Shown piece by piece: positions 1 to 10,588 of a stretch of 38,509 bases of DNA (the stretch's first letter is position 1; the number at the start of each line of letters is the position of its first letter). This DNA comes from an uncultured Gammaproteobacteria bacterium (GTDB taxonomy: Bacteria; Pseudomonadota; Gammaproteobacteria; Poriferisulfidales; GCA-002705445), in the NCBI GenBank assembly GCA_913042035.1, contig CAJWIN010000006.1, positions 1-38,509 of the forward strand, in the 5' to 3' direction. Below the pieces are notes generated by a model. It did not search any database and was not told the origin of the DNA. It saw only the letters and a program-made list of their open reading frames with translations. The position numbers and the translations under genes are program-made.

Positions 1-3000
1 CTTTAGATGGTGGGAGATTTGCTACATCAGATTTAAATGATTTATACAGAAGAGTTATAAATAGAAATAATAGATTAAGAAGATTATTAGAACTTAATGC
101 TCCTGATATCATAGTAAGAAACGAAAAAAGAATGCTTCAAGAAGCTGTAGATGCATTATTAGATAATGGCAGAAGAGGAAGAGCAATAACTGGCTCTAAT
201 AAAAGACCTCTAAAATCTTTAGCTGAACTTATTAAGGGGAAGCAAGGGCGATTTAGGCAAAATCTTCTCGGAAAAAGAGTAGATTATTCTGGTAGATCAG
301 TAATCGTTACTGGACCAACTTTAATGCTACATCAATGCGGAATTCCAAAAAAAATGGCTTTAGAATTATTTAAGCCCTTTATATTTAGTAAGCTTCATAC
401 AAGAGGTTTGGCTACAACTATAAAAGCAGCAAAAAAACTTGTTGAAAAAGAAGGGGCTGAAGTCTGGGATATACTTGATGAAGTTATAAGAGAGCATCCA
501 GTTTTGTTAAACAGAGCGCCAACTTTACATAGACTTGGCATTCAAGCATTTGAGCCATTATTAATAGAAGGTAAGGCAATACAATTACATCCTTTAGTTT
601 GCGCCGCATTTAATGCAGATTTTGATGGGGATCAAATGGCAGTACATGTACCTTTATCAGTTGAAGCCCAATTAGAGGCTAGATCTTTAATGATGTCCAC
701 CAATAATATTTTATCTCCTGCTAATGGAGAACCAATTATCGTTCCATCGCAAGATATAGTTTTAGGAATATATTATCTAACCAGAGAAGATACGAATGTC
801 AAAGGCGAAGGAATGATTTTTTCTAATATCGATGAGGTTTCTCGTGCATATTATTCTGGCAATGCTCATATTCACGCAAAAATTACTGTAAGAATGGACT
901 TGATTGAATCTGACTCCAGTGAGTTTAAAAATAAACGAGTTGAGACAACAGTTGGCAGAGCCTTATTTTCAAAAATACTTCCTAAGGGATTACCTTTTGA
1001 ACTTGTAAATAAAACAATGGATAAGAAGTCTATATCCGGAGCTATTGATACTTGCTATAGAGTTTTGGGTTTAAAGGCAACGGTAATATTTGCTGATCAA
1101 TTAATGTATTTAGGTTATGAATATGCAACAAAATCAGGAGTTTCATTTTGCTTGGATGATATGATAATTCCAGAGTCAAAAAGTAAAATTTTGTCTGAAG
1201 CTGAATCTGAGGTTCAAGAAATTGAAATGCAATATCAATCAGGTCTTGTAACCAGAGGAGAAAGATATAATAAAGTTGTAGATATTTGGTCAAAAACAAA
1301 TGATCAAGTTGCTAAAGCTATGATGAATAAATTAGGAAAAGATGTTAAAAACGATGCTGACGGAAAAGAAATTGAACAGCCATCTTTTAATTCAATTTTT
1401 ATGATGGCTGATTCTGGAGCTAGAGGTTCTGCAGCACAAATTAGACAACTAGCTGGTATGAGAGGCTTAATGGCAAAACCAGATGGTTCAATTATTGAAA
1501 CTCCAATTACTGCTAATTTTAGAGAGGGTCTAAATGTTCTTCAATACTTTATATCTACACATGGCGCAAGAAAAGGATTAGCAGATACAGCGTTAAAGAC
1601 AGCTAACTCAGGATATTTAACCAGAAGATTAGTTGATGTAGCTCAGGATCTAGTTGTATCAGAAGTAGACTGCGGAACTAAGGAAGGGGTAATAATTAGG
1701 CCAATTATTGAGGGTGGTGATATTACTGTAAAGCTTGCTGAAAGAGTTTTAGGAAGAGTGATTGTGGAAGATGCAGTTTCACCAATTAACAAAGATTATG
1801 TTTTAAAATCAGGTACTCTAATTGACGAAAAGATTGCAAATGAACTAGATATTAACGGGATAGATGAATTAAAAGTTAGAACAGCTATTACCTGTGAGCT
1901 AAAATATGGTGTTTGTTCAATGTGCTATGGAAGAGACCTTGCTAGAGGGCATTTAGTAAATGAAGGTGAATCAGTTGGCGTTATGGCAGCACAATCTATT
2001 GGAGAACCAGGAACGCAATTAACAATGAGAACCTTTCATATAGGCGGAGCGGCAAGTGGTTCTGTAGCTACTAATAGTATAATGGTGAAGTCTAATGGAG
2101 TAATAAAATTCAAAAAGATCAAAACCATTAAGAAAAAAGATGGAACTAATATTACAATCACAAGATCAGCAGAGCTTGCTGTAGTTGACGAAGACGGAAG
2201 ACAAAAAGAATTTTATAAAGTTCCCTATGGCTCTTCTTTAAGTGTTAGCGAAGGTGATAAAGTTGAACCTGGGCAAACCATTGCGACATGGGATCCTCAT
2301 ACAAGGCCAATAGTTACAGAGCAAGCTGGTAAAGCTAAACTTATTGATTTTGAAGATGGCGTAACTGTAAATAAAAAGACAGATGAAATTACAGGGCTTT
2401 CCTCAACAATAGTAATTGATTCAAAAAATAGAACTGGCGCAAAAGATATTAAGCCAGTAATTCAACTTTCTAACTCAAAAGGAAGTGTTGATTATAATTT
2501 GCCAGATGGGTCTATTATAACGTTGTCTGATGGAGATAAAGTAGAAATAGGAGATATTATTGCAAGAATACCTCAAGCTGTAACTAAAACAAAAGATATC
2601 ACCGGAGGGCTTCCTAGAGTTGCCGATTTATTTGAGGCAAGAAAACCAAAAGAACCTGCAATATTAGCTGAATCATCTGGTGTTGTTAGTTTTGGAAAGG
2701 AAACAAAAGGTAAGTTAAGACTAGTGATTACTAATGAGTCGGGCGAAAGCACCGAAACATTGATTCCAAAATATAGAAATATAGGAATTTATGAGGGTGA
2801 GAGTATAGAAAAAGGCGAAGTGGTTGTTGATGGCGAATTAACACCTCATGATGTATTAAGGTTACTTGGAATTCCTGCACTTGCAGATTATTTAGTAACT
2901 GAAGTACAAAATGTATATAGACTGCAGGGGGTTAAAATTAACGATAAACATATAGAAGTTATTGTCAGGCAAATGTTACGAAAAGTAGAAATTGTAGAGC

Positions 3001-3431
3001 CTGGAGATTCAAATTATTTATCTGGTGAGCAAGCCGAAAGAGCAAATGTTTTAGAGGAAAATAAAAAATTATCGGAAGAAAATAAAAATCTTATTACGTT
3101 TAATCCAGTGTTATTAGGAATAACTAAAGCTTCATTAGTTACTGAGTCATTTATATCTGCAGCTTCTTTCCAAGAGACTACAAGAGTTCTTACCGAAGCT
3201 GCTGTTAGAGGCGCAAGTGACAGCCTTAAAGGCTTAAAAGAAAACGTCATAGTTGGAAGATTGATACCTGCTGGAACAGGGTTAGATTTTCATAAGGAAA
3301 GAAAATTATCGAGAAGTGCTGTATCAAGCAATATTTCTTTAGATGATTCTAATATCGAGTCTAATGAAGATATTATGCAAAAAGAAATGGCGGAGGCTTT
3401 ATCAGAGGAAAAAGGATTAAATGTAGAATAA
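1..3431 (+). CDS. rpoC: RNA polymerase subunit beta' (5'-partial)
   Basis: This is the catalytic beta' subunit of RNA polymerase. The reading frame is already open at base 3 ([14 protein letters not shown]), so about the first 250 residues, including the N-terminal zinc finger, lie upstream of the window. The Mg-binding NADFDGDQM motif is at about 612-638. The second zinc site is visible as a Cys in EVDCGTKEG and the [11 protein letters not shown] cluster near 1890-1925. A lineage-specific insertion in the trigger-loop region (about 2090-2580) is present, as in other proteobacteria. The C-terminus (EETTRV-like [14 protein letters not shown] segment near 3175) is complete. rpoB should lie upstream. 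A strong promoter for rpsL begins four bases after the stop codon. Confidence 0.98.
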   Translation, partial: LDGGRFATSDLNDLYRRVINRNNRLRRLLELNAPDIIVRNEKRMLQEAVDALLDNGRRGRAITGSNKRPLKSLAELIKGKQGRFRQNLLGKRVDYSGRSVIVTGPTLMLHQCGIPKKMALELFKPFIFSKLHTRGLATTIKAAKKLVEKEGAEVWDILDEVIREHPVLLNRAPTLHRLGIQAFEPLLIEGKAIQLHPLVCAAFNADFDGDQMAVHVPLSVEAQLEARSLMMSTNNILSPANGEPIIVPSQDIVLGIYYLTREDTNVKGEGMIFSNIDEVSRAYYSGNAHIHAKITVRMDLIESDSSEFKNKRVETTVGRALFSKILPKGLPFELVNKTMDKKSISGAIDTCYRVLGLKATVIFADQLMYLGYEYATKSGVSFCLDDMIIPESKSKILSEAESEVQEIEMQYQSGLVTRGERYNKVVDIWSKTNDQVAKAMMNKLGKDVKNDADGKEIEQPSFNSIFMMADSGARGSAAQIRQLAGMRGLMAKPDGSIIETPITANFREGLNVLQYFISTHGARKGLADTALKTANSGYLTRRLVDVAQDLVVSEVDCGTKEGVIIRPIIEGGDITVKLAERVLGRVIVEDAVSPINKDYVLKSGTLIDEKIANELDINGIDELKVRTAITCELKYGVCSMCYGRDLARGHLVNEGESVGVMAAQSIGEPGTQLTMRTFHIGGAASGSVATNSIMVKSNGVIKFKKIKTIKKKDGTNITITRSAELAVVDEDGRQKEFYKVPYGSSLSVSEGDKVEPGQTIATWDPHTRPIVTEQAGKAKLIDFEDGVTVNKKTDEITGLSSTIVIDSKNRTGAKDIKPVIQLSNSKGSVDYNLPDGSIITLSDGDKVEIGDIIARIPQAVTKTKDITGGLPRVADLFEARKPKEPAILAESSGVVSFGKETKGKLRLVITNESGESTETLIPKYRNIGIYEGESIEKGEVVVDGELTPHDVLRLLGIPALADYLVTEVQNVYRLQGVKINDKHIEVIVRQMLRKVEIVEPGDSNYLSGEQAERANVLEENKKLSEENKNLITFNPVLLGITKASLVTESFISAASFQETTRVLTEAAVRGASDSLKGLKENVIVGRLIPAGTGLDFHKERKLSRSAVSSNISLDDSNIESNEDIMQKEMAEALSEEKGLNVE

Positions 3432-3434
3432 TCC

Positions 3435-3463
3435 TTGACAGTAGGCCTTGCTATTCCTACAAT
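3435..3463 (+). promoter_or_regulatory. Sigma70-type promoter of the str genes
   Basis: TTGACA at 3435-3440, a 17-base spacer, then TACAAT at 3458-3463: a perfect -35 and a 5/6 -10 at ideal spacing. It starts only four bases after the rpoC stop. Bases after the -10 (CCGC at 3464-3467) are G+C-rich for this genome, which is typical of ribosomal promoters under stringent control. Transcription would start near 3470, about 30 bases before rpsL. Inference from sequence only. Confidence 0.75.
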
Positions 3464-3500
3464 CCGCAAGCGTATTAATTTTGATAGAAAGTATAAATTT

Positions 3501-3881
3501 ATGACAACAATTAATCAGTTAGTTAGAAAACCTAGAAAAACAAAAAAGGCTAAAAGTACTGTGCCGGCATTAGAATCGTGCCCTCAAAAAAGAGGTGTAT
3601 GCACAAGGGTCTACACAACTACTCCAAAAAAACCAAACTCGGCTTTAAGAAAAGTTGCAAGAGTGAAATTAACTAATGGATTTGAAGTTACTAGTTATAT
3701 CGGTGGAGAGGGACATAATCTTCAGGAACACTCTGTTGTATTATTAAGAGGAGGAAGAGTAAAAGATTTACCTGGAGTAAGATATCATATTGTAAGAGGT
3801 AGCTTAGATACACAGGGAGTTGAAAATAGAAAACAAGGAAGATCAAAATACGGATCTAAGAAAGCTAAAACTAAAAAATAA
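3501..3881 (+). CDS. rpsL: Small ribosomal subunit protein S12
   Basis: S12 is part of the decoding centre of the 30S subunit. The 126-residue product is the usual length (E. coli 124) and carries the [14 protein letters not shown] signature. Lys43 and Lys88, the classic streptomycin-resistance positions, are both wild type, and the [10 protein letters not shown] loop is intact. The ATG at 3501 was chosen because [13 protein letters not shown] matches the family N-terminus. The frame is open back to a TTG at 3435, but that TTG is the -35 box of the promoter and the extra residues have no family counterpart. First gene of the str group, followed nine bases later by rpsG. Confidence 0.97.
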   Translation: MTTINQLVRKPRKTKKAKSTVPALESCPQKRGVCTRVYTTTPKKPNSALRKVARVKLTNGFEVTSYIGGEGHNLQEHSVVLLRGGRVKDLPGVRYHIVRGSLDTQGVENRKQGRSKYGSKKAKTKK

Positions 3882-3890
3882 ATAATTAAT

Positions 3891-4364
3891 ATGTCAAGAA
3901 GAAGAGAAGTTCCAAAAAGAGAAATATTGCCAGATCCAAAATTTGGAGATATACAATTAGCAAAATTTATTAATGCTTTAATGATGCATGGAAAAAAATC
4001 TGTAGCTGAAAATATAATTTATGAAGCTTTGGATGAATTAGCAAAAAAAACGAATTCCAAAGATGGGTTGCAAATTTTAAATAAGGCCCTAGAAAATGTT
4101 CGCCCACAGGTTGAAGTAAAGTCAAGAAGAGTAGGAGGGGCTACATACCAAGTTCCTGTAGAGGTTAAATCTTCAAGACAAAATACTTTGGCGATGAGAT
4201 GGTTAATTGACTCAGCAAGAAAAAGAAATGAAAAATCGATGATGCGAAAACTTGCAGCAGAAATTTTGGATGCATCAGAAAGCAAAGGTGCAGCAATGAA
4301 AAAGCGAGAAGACACACTGAAAATGGCTGAAGCAAATAAAGCATTTTCACACTTCAGGTGGTAG
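3891..4364 (+). CDS. rpsG: Small ribosomal subunit protein S7
   Basis: S7 nucleates assembly of the 30S head and contacts tRNA at the exit site. The product has 157 residues, close to the shorter form of E. coli S7, and begins [12 protein letters not shown]. The [16 protein letters not shown] segment and the [12 protein letters not shown] beta-hairpin are typical. There is no clear Shine-Dalgarno sequence before the start; the AT-rich nine-base gap after rpsL suggests coupled or leaderless-like initiation. In E. coli S7 is the translational autoregulator of the str operon through the rpsL-rpsG gap, but that gap is much shorter here and a similar binding site is not evident. Confidence 0.97.
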   Translation: MSRRREVPKREILPDPKFGDIQLAKFINALMMHGKKSVAENIIYEALDELAKKTNSKDGLQILNKALENVRPQVEVKSRRVGGATYQVPVEVKSSRQNTLAMRWLIDSARKRNEKSMMRKLAAEILDASESKGAAMKKREDTLKMAEANKAFSHFRW

Positions 4365-4377
4365 CCAAGGAAAAATA

Positions 4378-6474
4378 ATGTCTAGAGAAACACCCTTAGA
4401 GAGATATCGTAATATTGGCATCATGGCCCATATTGATGCAGGTAAAACTACAACATCTGAAAGAGTTTTATTTTATACAGGTTTATCTCATAAAATAGGT
4501 GAGGTCCATGATGGAGCAGCAACAATGGATTGGATGGAACAAGAGCAAGAACGCGGTATAACAATTACTTCTGCGGCAACAACATGCTTTTGGCAAGGAA
4601 TGGATAAAACATTTGATCAACATAGAATAAATATTATTGATACTCCTGGGCACGTTGATTTTACAATCGAAGTTGAAAGATCATTAAAAGTTTTAGATGG
4701 TGCTTGCGCTGTTTTTTGTGCTGTAGGTGGTGTAGAACCTCAATCAGAAACAGTATGGAGACAAGCATCAAAATATAATGTCCCAAGAATGGCTTTTGTA
4801 AATAAAATGGATAGATCGGGAGCTGATTTTTTAAGAGTAGTAAATCAAATTAAAGAAAGACTAGGTTCAAATGCTATTCCTGTACAGATACCAATTGGTG
4901 CAGAAGACAATTTTAAAGGTATAGTTGATTTAATCAAAATGAAAGCTATATATTGGAACGAAGATGATATGGGAACAACATACGAAGAAAAAGATATTCC
5001 CGCAGATCTTGAGGAAACCTGTAATAATTATAGAGAAGAAATGGTTGAAGCAGCAGCAGAAGCAAATGAAGAGCTTATGGATAAATATCTCAATGATGGA
5101 GATTTATCGTCCGACGATATACATAAAGGCCTAAGAATTAGAACTTTGGCGAATGAAATTGTTCCAGCACTATGTGGATCTGCTTTTAAAAATAAAGGTG
5201 TTCAGGCTATGCTTGATGGTGTAATCAGATACCTTCCTTCCCCATTAGACATTCCTGCTATTAAAGGAATAAATGACAGTGAAGAAGAAGTTGAAAAAGA
5301 GGCATCTGATGACGAAGGATTTTCTGCCTTGGCTTTTAAAATAGCAACAGATCCTTTTGTGGGAACATTAACATTTTTTAGAGTTTACTCTGGAGTTTTG
5401 TCAGCAGGATCTGCTGTAACAAATTCTACAAAAGGTAAAAAAGAGAGAGTTGGAAGAATACTGCAAATGCATTCAAATTCAAGAGAAGAAATTAAAGAAG
5501 TTAGAGCTGGAGATATAGCTGCAGCCGTAGGTTTAAAAGATGTAACTACCGGAGACACACTATGTGATCCTTCTAAGTTAGTTACTTTAGAAAGAATGGA
5601 ATTCCCAGAACCAGTTATTGCTGTAGCAGTAGAACCAAAAACCAAAGCCGATCAAGAAAAAATGGGAATAGCTCTACAAAAGCTAGCCCAAGAGGACCCT
5701 TCCTTTAGAGTTAAAACAGATGAGGAGTCAGGGCAAACAATTATTTCTGGTATGGGTGAATTACATCTAGAAATTATTGTTGATAGAATGAAAAGAGAGT
5801 TCAGTGTTGAAGCAAACGTAGGGGCACCACAAGTAGCATATAGAGAATGCATTAGAAAACCAGTAGATCAAGAAAGTAAATTTGTTAGACAAAGTGGGGG
5901 ACGAGGTCAATATGGACATGTATATTTAAAAATCGAGCCTCAAGAAGCAGGTTCAGGTTATGAATTTGTTAATGAAATTGTTGGTGGAGCAATTCCTAGA
6001 GAATATATTCCAGCTGTGGACAAAGGAATACAAGAACAAATGCTTAATGGTGTAATTGCTGGATACCCTGTAGAAGATATAAAAGTTACTTTATATGATG
6101 GAACTTTTCATGATGTAGACTCATCTGAGATGGCATTTAAAATTGCTGGCTCAATGGGTTTTAAAGAGGGAGCAAAGAAGGCTGACCCCGCATTACTTGA
6201 GCCAGTTATGAAGGTAGAAGTTGTCACACCTGAGGATTATATGGGCGATGTTGTTGGTGACTTGAATAGAAGAAGAGGTATAATAGGTGCTATGGAAGAT
6301 AGCCCCGCTGGAAAAGTTATTAGAGGAGAGATTCCGCTTAAAGAAATGTTTGGTTACGCAACTGATTTGAGATCAGCAACCCAAGGTAGAGCTACTTATT
6401 CAATGGAGTTTTCAAAATACATGGAAGCCCCAAGAAACATAGCAGATGAAATAATAAATAAACACTCAGGATAA
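4378..6474 (+). CDS. fusA: Elongation factor G
   Basis: EF-G is the GTPase that drives translocation of mRNA and tRNA. Its 698 residues are close to the usual length of about 700. The GTPase motifs are intact: P-loop AHIDAGKTT at residues 17-25, DTPGHVDF from residue 88, and NKMD at 142-145, followed by the beta-barrel and the RNA-recognition-like domains ([15 protein letters not shown] in domain IV). A Shine-Dalgarno AAGGA (4367-4371) sits six bases before the ATG. The usual next gene, tuf, is missing; rpsJ follows directly. Confidence 0.98.
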   Translation: MSRETPLERYRNIGIMAHIDAGKTTTSERVLFYTGLSHKIGEVHDGAATMDWMEQEQERGITITSAATTCFWQGMDKTFDQHRINIIDTPGHVDFTIEVERSLKVLDGACAVFCAVGGVEPQSETVWRQASKYNVPRMAFVNKMDRSGADFLRVVNQIKERLGSNAIPVQIPIGAEDNFKGIVDLIKMKAIYWNEDDMGTTYEEKDIPADLEETCNNYREEMVEAAAEANEELMDKYLNDGDLSSDDIHKGLRIRTLANEIVPALCGSAFKNKGVQAMLDGVIRYLPSPLDIPAIKGINDSEEEVEKEASDDEGFSALAFKIATDPFVGTLTFFRVYSGVLSAGSAVTNSTKGKKERVGRILQMHSNSREEIKEVRAGDIAAAVGLKDVTTGDTLCDPSKLVTLERMEFPEPVIAVAVEPKTKADQEKMGIALQKLAQEDPSFRVKTDEESGQTIISGMGELHLEIIVDRMKREFSVEANVGAPQVAYRECIRKPVDQESKFVRQSGGRGQYGHVYLKIEPQEAGSGYEFVNEIVGGAIPREYIPAVDKGIQEQMLNGVIAGYPVEDIKVTLYDGTFHDVDSSEMAFKIAGSMGFKEGAKKADPALLEPVMKVEVVTPEDYMGDVVGDLNRRRGIIGAMEDSPAGKVIRGEIPLKEMFGYATDLRSATQGRATYSMEFSKYMEAPRNIADEIINKHSG

Positions 6475-6479
6475 AAAAA

Positions 6480-6812
6480 TTGGTAAAAAAATCTGAAAAC
6501 GCAACAAATCAAAACATTCGAATCAAACTTAAAGCGTTTGACCATAAATTAATTGATCAATCAGCAGTAGAAATAGTTGAAACTGCGAAAAGAACAGGGG
6601 CAAGAGTTAAAGGCCCAATACCGCTTCCCACAAAGATGGAAAGATTTACAATACTGATTTCGCCTCATGTAGATAAAGATGCTAGAGATCAGTACGAAAT
6701 AAGGACTCATAAGAGAATCATGGATATATTGGACCCTACTGATAAGACTGTAGACGCCCTTATGAAATTAGATTTGGCAGCTGGTGTTGACGTGCAAATC
6801 AAGCTAAATTAA
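6480..6812 (+). CDS. rpsJ: Small ribosomal subunit protein S10 (NusE)
   Basis: S10 is a 30S head protein and also the NusE partner in transcription antitermination. The core starts at [15 protein letters not shown] and contains GPIPLPTK, so identity is secure. I place the start at the TTG at 6480, since no in-frame ATG or GTG lies nearby and an AGGA at 6468-6471 is eight bases upstream. This gives 110 residues, with about seven more at the N-terminus than E. coli S10 (103). It lies five bases after fusA, in the slot normally held by tuf, and is followed by a 109-base gap carrying regulatory-looking structure. Confidence 0.95.
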   Translation: MVKKSENATNQNIRIKLKAFDHKLIDQSAVEIVETAKRTGARVKGPIPLPTKMERFTILISPHVDKDARDQYEIRTHKRIMDILDPTDKTVDALMKLDLAAGVDVQIKLN

Positions 6813-6814
6813 GC

Positions 6815-6842
6815 TTTTATCCCTTATTTATTAGTGTATAAT
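6815..6842 (+). promoter_or_regulatory. Possible promoter upstream of rplC
   Basis: A perfect TATAAT at 6837-6842 follows the rpsJ stop by 24 bases. The best -35 is poor (TTTTAT at 6815-6820, 16-base spacer). If used, transcription would start near 6849 and make a leader of about 70 bases containing the hairpin at 6862-6890. Weak because of the -35 and because AT-rich DNA produces TATAAT by chance. Confidence 0.4.
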
Positions 6843-6861
6843 CAGCAAACTAACTTAGATA

Positions 6862-6902
6862 GTCTAGGTGATGGATTTTATTACCTAGGCTTTTTTATTT
6901 TT
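6862..6902 (+). terminator. Hairpin plus T-tract between rpsJ and rplC
   Basis: Bases 6862-6872 (GTCTAGGTGAT) pair with 6880-6890 (ATTACCTAGGC) in an 11-bp stem containing two G-U pairs, with a seven-base loop, followed at once by a run of T (6891-6902, interrupted by one A). This is the form of an intrinsic terminator. It may end the str-rpsJ transcript, or act as an attenuator of the S10-type operon from the TATAAT just upstream. Confidence 0.65.
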
Positions 6903-6921
6903 ACATTTAGAAGAGAATTAA

Positions 6922-7569
6922 ATGATGACAGGCTTAATAGGCAAAAAAATTGGTATGACTAGGGTATTCAATGAGAATGGCCAATCTGTACCTGTAACCG
7001 TTTTAAAGATAGAAACAAACATAGTTTCAATGATAAAAACAATTGAATCAGATGGTTATAATGCACTTCAAATCTCCTCTAATGAACAGAAAGAAACAAA
7101 AGTAAATAAATCTAAATTAGGTCACTTCAAAAAAAACAATATCACTCCGCAAAAAGACTTAAAAGAATTTCGTGTTAAAGACACATCGGGTATTGAAATT
7201 GGGCAAAAATTTGAAGCAGATCATTTTGAGGAAGGAGCATTTGTTAATGTTCGCTCAAGATCAAAAGGTAAGGGTTTTGCTGGAACAATAAAAAGACATA
7301 ATTTTAAAGGAAAAGATGCTACGCACGGAAATTCAATTTCACACAGAACTCCAGGGTCAACTGGACAATGCCAATTTCCTGGTAGAGTTTTTAAAGGTAA
7401 AAAAATGGCAGGACAAATGGGAGATGTTATGGTGACAAGAAAAAATCTCCAAATAGTTAAAATTGATGCTGAAAAAAAATTAATTTTAGTTAAGGGCGCG
7501 GTTCCAGGATTCAAAGGAAGATTAGTCGAAGTGACTCAATCAGCAAAAAGAAAAAAAGGTAATAACTAA
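6922..7569 (+). CDS. rplC: Large ribosomal subunit protein L3
   Basis: L3 is an early-assembly 50S protein whose long loop reaches towards the peptidyl transferase centre. The product is 215 residues (E. coli 209). It opens with GLIGKKIGMTRVF and contains the loop GSTGQCQFPGRVFKGKKMAG, which includes the Gln that PrmB methylates in E. coli. Two adjacent ATGs (6922 and 6925) are possible; the purine-rich AGAAGAG (6910-6916) suits either. It heads the rest of the S10 operon here, separated from rpsJ by the hairpin region. Its stop overlaps the rplD start by one base (TAATG). Confidence 0.97.
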   Translation: MMTGLIGKKIGMTRVFNENGQSVPVTVLKIETNIVSMIKTIESDGYNALQISSNEQKETKVNKSKLGHFKKNNITPQKDLKEFRVKDTSGIEIGQKFEADHFEEGAFVNVRSRSKGKGFAGTIKRHNFKGKDATHGNSISHRTPGSTGQCQFPGRVFKGKKMAGQMGDVMVTRKNLQIVKIDAEKKLILVKGAVPGFKGRLVEVTQSAKRKKGNN

Positions 7570-8177
7570 TGGAAATTAATATATTGCCAAAAAACGAAAA
7601 AATAAATTTATCAGATAATTGTTTTGGTGTTGATTACAAGAAAACATTGGTTCATCAGGTAATAACATCATATTTTTCTAATGCTAGAGAAAATTATAGC
7701 TCACAAAAAAATAGATCCGATGTAAGAGGTGGTGGTAAAAAACCATGGAGACAAAAAGGCACTGGAAGAGCGAGAGCGGGAACAACCAGGGGCCCAATAT
7801 GGAGGGGTGGAGGTGTAACTTTTGCATCAGGCAAAAGAAATTTTTCAGAAAAAATTAATAAAAAAATGTATAAAGTTGCTATGAAATCAATAATGTCAGA
7901 GCTCTTGAGGACAGATAGGGTAGTAGCAATAGATAAAATTGCATTAAAAGAAATTAAAACAAAGGAAATGCATAAAATATTAAAAAAATACGATCTAAAA
8001 TCAGTTCTAATAGTAACGAACGAAATTGACGAGAAGTTATTTCTTTCGGCCAGAAATATTAAAGATGTTGGTATTGCAACAGTAGATTATTTAGATCCTC
8101 CATTAATGCTTTCTTATAAAAAAATATTAATTGTGAAGGATGCACTTTTAAGCTTTGAAAAAAGGTTTGGAGCATAA
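7569..8177 (+). CDS. rplD: Large ribosomal subunit protein L4
   Basis: L4 helps shape the polypeptide exit tunnel; in E. coli it also represses the S10 operon by attenuation at the rpsJ leader. The 202-residue product (E. coli 201) contains the conserved tunnel-loop segment GGGKKPWRQKGTGRAR and GPIWRGGGVTF. Translation is coupled to rplC through a TAATG junction. If autoregulation is conserved, the target could have moved to the hairpin leader before rplC (6862-6890), since there is no leader at rpsJ; this is an inference. Confidence 0.97.
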   Translation: MEINILPKNEKINLSDNCFGVDYKKTLVHQVITSYFSNARENYSSQKNRSDVRGGGKKPWRQKGTGRARAGTTRGPIWRGGGVTFASGKRNFSEKINKKMYKVAMKSIMSELLRTDRVVAIDKIALKEIKTKEMHKILKKYDLKSVLIVTNEIDEKLFLSARNIKDVGIATVDYLDPPLMLSYKKILIVKDALLSFEKRFGA

Positions 8178-8178
8178 A

Positions 8179-8475
8179 ATGGATATTAATAATCTATCAA
8201 AGGTAATTCTAATGCCACACGTTTCAGAAAAATCAGTCATGATTGCTGACAACGTTAGGCAACAGACTTTCAAGGTAGCTTCTAACGCAACAAAAAGCGA
8301 TGTCAAAGAAGCTATTGAAAAATTATTTGATGTTGAGGTTGTGAATGTAAATATATTAACCGTCACAGGAAAACAAAAAGTCTTTGGTAGAACTAAAGGT
8401 AAAAGAAAAAATTATAAAAAAGCTTATGTTACGTTAAAAGAAGGTCAAGATATTGATTTAGGAGGAGCTAGTTAA
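8179..8475 (+). CDS. rplW: Large ribosomal subunit protein L23
   Basis: L23 lies at the tunnel exit and is the docking site for trigger factor and SRP. The 98-residue product (E. coli 100) shows the MPHVSEKS N-terminal motif and the [17 protein letters not shown] basic C-terminal segment. The start is set at ATG 8179, one base after the rplD stop, with GGAG at 8169-8172. The frame is open to an earlier ATG at 8155 inside rplD, but the extra residues match nothing in the family. Confidence 0.96.
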   Translation: MDINNLSKVILMPHVSEKSVMIADNVRQQTFKVASNATKSDVKEAIEKLFDVEVVNVNILTVTGKQKVFGRTKGKRKNYKKAYVTLKEGQDIDLGGAS

Positions 8476-8477
8476 AT

Positions 8478-9299
8478 ATGGCTACTATTTTACAAAAACC
8501 AACATCACCAGGAAAAAGATTTACAGTAAGTGTAAAAACTGAAGGTCTTCATAAGGGAAAGCCATACTCTAAACTTTTGCAAAAAAAGTCGAAAACTGGC
8601 GGAAGAAATAATAGTGGAAAAATTACAACTAGACATGTTGGTGGTGGCCATAAACAAAAATACAGAGTTATTGATTTTAAAAGAAATAAGTATGACGTTA
8701 CTGGTAAAATTGAAAGACTAGAATACGATCCTAATAGATCTGCTCATATAATGCTTGTTTTATACAGCGATGGTGAAAGAAGATATATTATTGCACCTCA
8801 TAAATTAAAAGTTGGGGATGAAATCCAATCTGGAAAAAATGTCCCAATTAAAGTTGGTAACTGCATGCCTTTAAGCCAAATACCATTAGGAACAAGTATT
8901 CATTGCGTTGAAATGAAGCCAAACAAAGGTGCTCAAATTGCTAGAAGCGCTGGAGCATCGGTTCAATTGGTTGCAAAAGATGGACCTTACGCATTAATAA
9001 GACTTCGTTCTGGGCAAATGAGAAAAATACCACAGGAATGTGTTGCAACAATTGGAGAAGTGTCAAACCCAGAACATAATTTAGCAAAACTTGGAAAAGC
9101 TGGTGCTAAAAGATGGAGAGGCGTCCGTCCAACTGTAAGAGGAGTAGCAATGAATCCAGTTGACCACCCGCATGGAGGTGGTGAAGGAAAAACTTCTGGA
9201 GGGAGACATCCAGTTTCGCCATGGGGAACACCAACAAAAGGTTTTAAAACAAGATCTAATAAAAGAACAGATCATTTAATCATTAAGAAGAGAAAATAG
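8478..9299 (+). CDS. rplB: Large ribosomal subunit protein L2
   Basis: L2 is a core 50S protein needed for subunit association and peptidyl transferase activity. The length, 273 residues, equals that of E. coli. Conserved parts include [19 protein letters not shown] near the N-terminus and the essential [17 protein letters not shown] segment, which contains the His equivalent to E. coli His229. The GGAGGAG at 8461-8467, inside the end of rplW, gives a good but distant Shine-Dalgarno. It sits in the standard S10 operon order between rplW and rpsS. Confidence 0.98.
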   Translation: MATILQKPTSPGKRFTVSVKTEGLHKGKPYSKLLQKKSKTGGRNNSGKITTRHVGGGHKQKYRVIDFKRNKYDVTGKIERLEYDPNRSAHIMLVLYSDGERRYIIAPHKLKVGDEIQSGKNVPIKVGNCMPLSQIPLGTSIHCVEMKPNKGAQIARSAGASVQLVAKDGPYALIRLRSGQMRKIPQECVATIGEVSNPEHNLAKLGKAGAKRWRGVRPTVRGVAMNPVDHPHGGGEGKTSGGRHPVSPWGTPTKGFKTRSNKRTDHLIIKKRK

Positions 9300-9310
9300 G
9301 TAGATAAAGA

Positions 9311-9583
9311 ATGTCAAGATCAATTAAAAAAGGGCCATTTATAGATCATCATTTAATGAAAAAAGTTGATGATGCTGTAAAAAACAATAATAAAAAACCA
9401 ATAAAAACTTGGTCTAGAAGATCTATGGTAATTCCTGAAATGGTTGGTCTTACTATTGCTATCCATAATGGCAGACAACATATACCTGTATTAATATCAG
9501 AGAATATGGTTGGACATAAGTTAGGAGAATTCTCGATTACCAGAACATTTAAAGGACACTCCGGAGACAGAAAGGCAAAATAA
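9311..9583 (+). CDS. rpsS: Small ribosomal subunit protein S19
   Basis: S19 forms a complex with S13 in the 30S head and touches tRNA. The 90-residue product (E. coli 92) starts [19 protein letters not shown] and holds [22 protein letters not shown] and [16 protein letters not shown], all diagnostic. Its stop shares a base with the rplV start (TAATG), so the two are translationally coupled. Confidence 0.97.
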   Translation: MSRSIKKGPFIDHHLMKKVDDAVKNNNKKPIKTWSRRSMVIPEMVGLTIAIHNGRQHIPVLISENMVGHKLGEFSITRTFKGHSGDRKAK

Positions 9584-9915
9584 TGGAAGTTAAAGCAAAT
9601 TTAAAATATGTAAGAGTGTCACCGCAAAAATGCAGGCTGATCGTTGATACCATCAGAGGTAAAAAAGTTTCTGATGCTTTAGATATATTAAATTTCAGTA
9701 AGCAAAAAAGTTCTGACATTGTTAAAAAAGTTTTAGAGTCGGCAATTGCAAATGCTGAACATAATAATGGTGCTGATATTGATGCATTAATGGTAAAAAC
9801 CGTTTATGTAAATGTTGGTCCTACTTTAAAAAGATTTAGAGCAAGAGCCAAAGGTAGCGCAAATAGAATTTTAAAAAGATCAAGTCATATAACAATAGGT
9901 TTATCAGACGAGTAA
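9583..9915 (+). CDS. rplV: Large ribosomal subunit protein L22
   Basis: L22 contributes, with L4, to the narrow part of the exit tunnel, where macrolide-resistance changes map. Its 110 residues are the E. coli length. Visible landmarks are the [18 protein letters not shown] start and the tunnel hairpin [18 protein letters not shown] followed by the [10 protein letters not shown] end. No insertion or deletion is seen in the tunnel hairpin by eye. Confidence 0.97.
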   Translation: MEVKANLKYVRVSPQKCRLIVDTIRGKKVSDALDILNFSKQKSSDIVKKVLESAIANAEHNNGADIDALMVKTVYVNVGPTLKRFRARAKGSANRILKRSSHITIGLSDE

Positions 9916-9920
9916 ATATT

Positions 9921-10583
9921 ATGGGACAAAAAGTACATCCAATAGGTTTTAGGTTAGGAGTTTCAACTGAGCACACATCTAAGTGGTATGCTGAAGGAAA
10001 AGAGTACCCTGAATTTTTATTGAAAGATTTAATGGTTAAAGATTTTTTAAAGAAAAAGCTTTCACAAGCGTCTGTAAGTAAAATAACTATAGAAAGACCT
10101 ACAAAAGCAGCAGAAATTACAATACATACAGCAAGGCCTGGAATTGTAATAGGAAAAAAAGGAGAAGATGTTGAAGTTCTCAGAAAAAAAGTAGCTTTAA
10201 TGATGGGCTTAAATTTGAATAATGTAAAAATAAATATCGAAGAAATAAGAAAGCCAGAAGTTGATGCACAGCTTGTTGCAGAAGGAATAGCTTCTCAATT
10301 AGAAAGAAGAATAATGTATAGAAGAGCAATGAAACGAGCTGTACAGAATTCAATGAGACTAGGAGTATTGGGTATCAAAGTAAATATTGCTGGAAGATTA
10401 AATGGTGCCGAGATTGCAAGATCAGAGTGGTATAGAGAGGGAAGGGTCCCATTGCACACCCTAAAAGCAAAAATTGATTATGGTTTTGCTGAAGCTATGA
10501 CAACATATGGAATAATTGGTATTAAAACCTGGATTTATAGTGGTGAAACAGATGAAGAATCAAATAAGGATAAAGGTAAATAA
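9921..10583 (+). CDS. rpsC: Small ribosomal subunit protein S3
   Basis: S3 surrounds the mRNA entry channel and takes part in mRNA unwinding. The product is 220 residues, slightly shorter than E. coli (233) at the C-terminal tail. It begins [14 protein letters not shown]. The KH domain GxxG loop appears in [14 protein letters not shown], and the C-terminal domain contains [20 protein letters not shown] and [11 protein letters not shown]. It lies five bases after rplV and five before rplP. Confidence 0.97.
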   Translation: MGQKVHPIGFRLGVSTEHTSKWYAEGKEYPEFLLKDLMVKDFLKKKLSQASVSKITIERPTKAAEITIHTARPGIVIGKKGEDVEVLRKKVALMMGLNLNNVKINIEEIRKPEVDAQLVAEGIASQLERRIMYRRAMKRAVQNSMRLGVLGIKVNIAGRLNGAEIARSEWYREGRVPLHTLKAKIDYGFAEAMTTYGIIGIKTWIYSGETDEESNKDKGK

Positions 10584-10588
10584 AAACT

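Noticed and set aside
3014-3250. Minus-strand open frames inside rpoC, rpsG, fusA, rplC and others
   Set aside because: All are antisense to conserved coding sequence and have no recognisable domain or ribosome-binding site.
3435-3500. TTG at 3435 as the start of rpsL
   Set aside because: It adds 22 residues unknown in S12 and coincides with the -35 box; ATG 3501 gives the exact family N-terminus.
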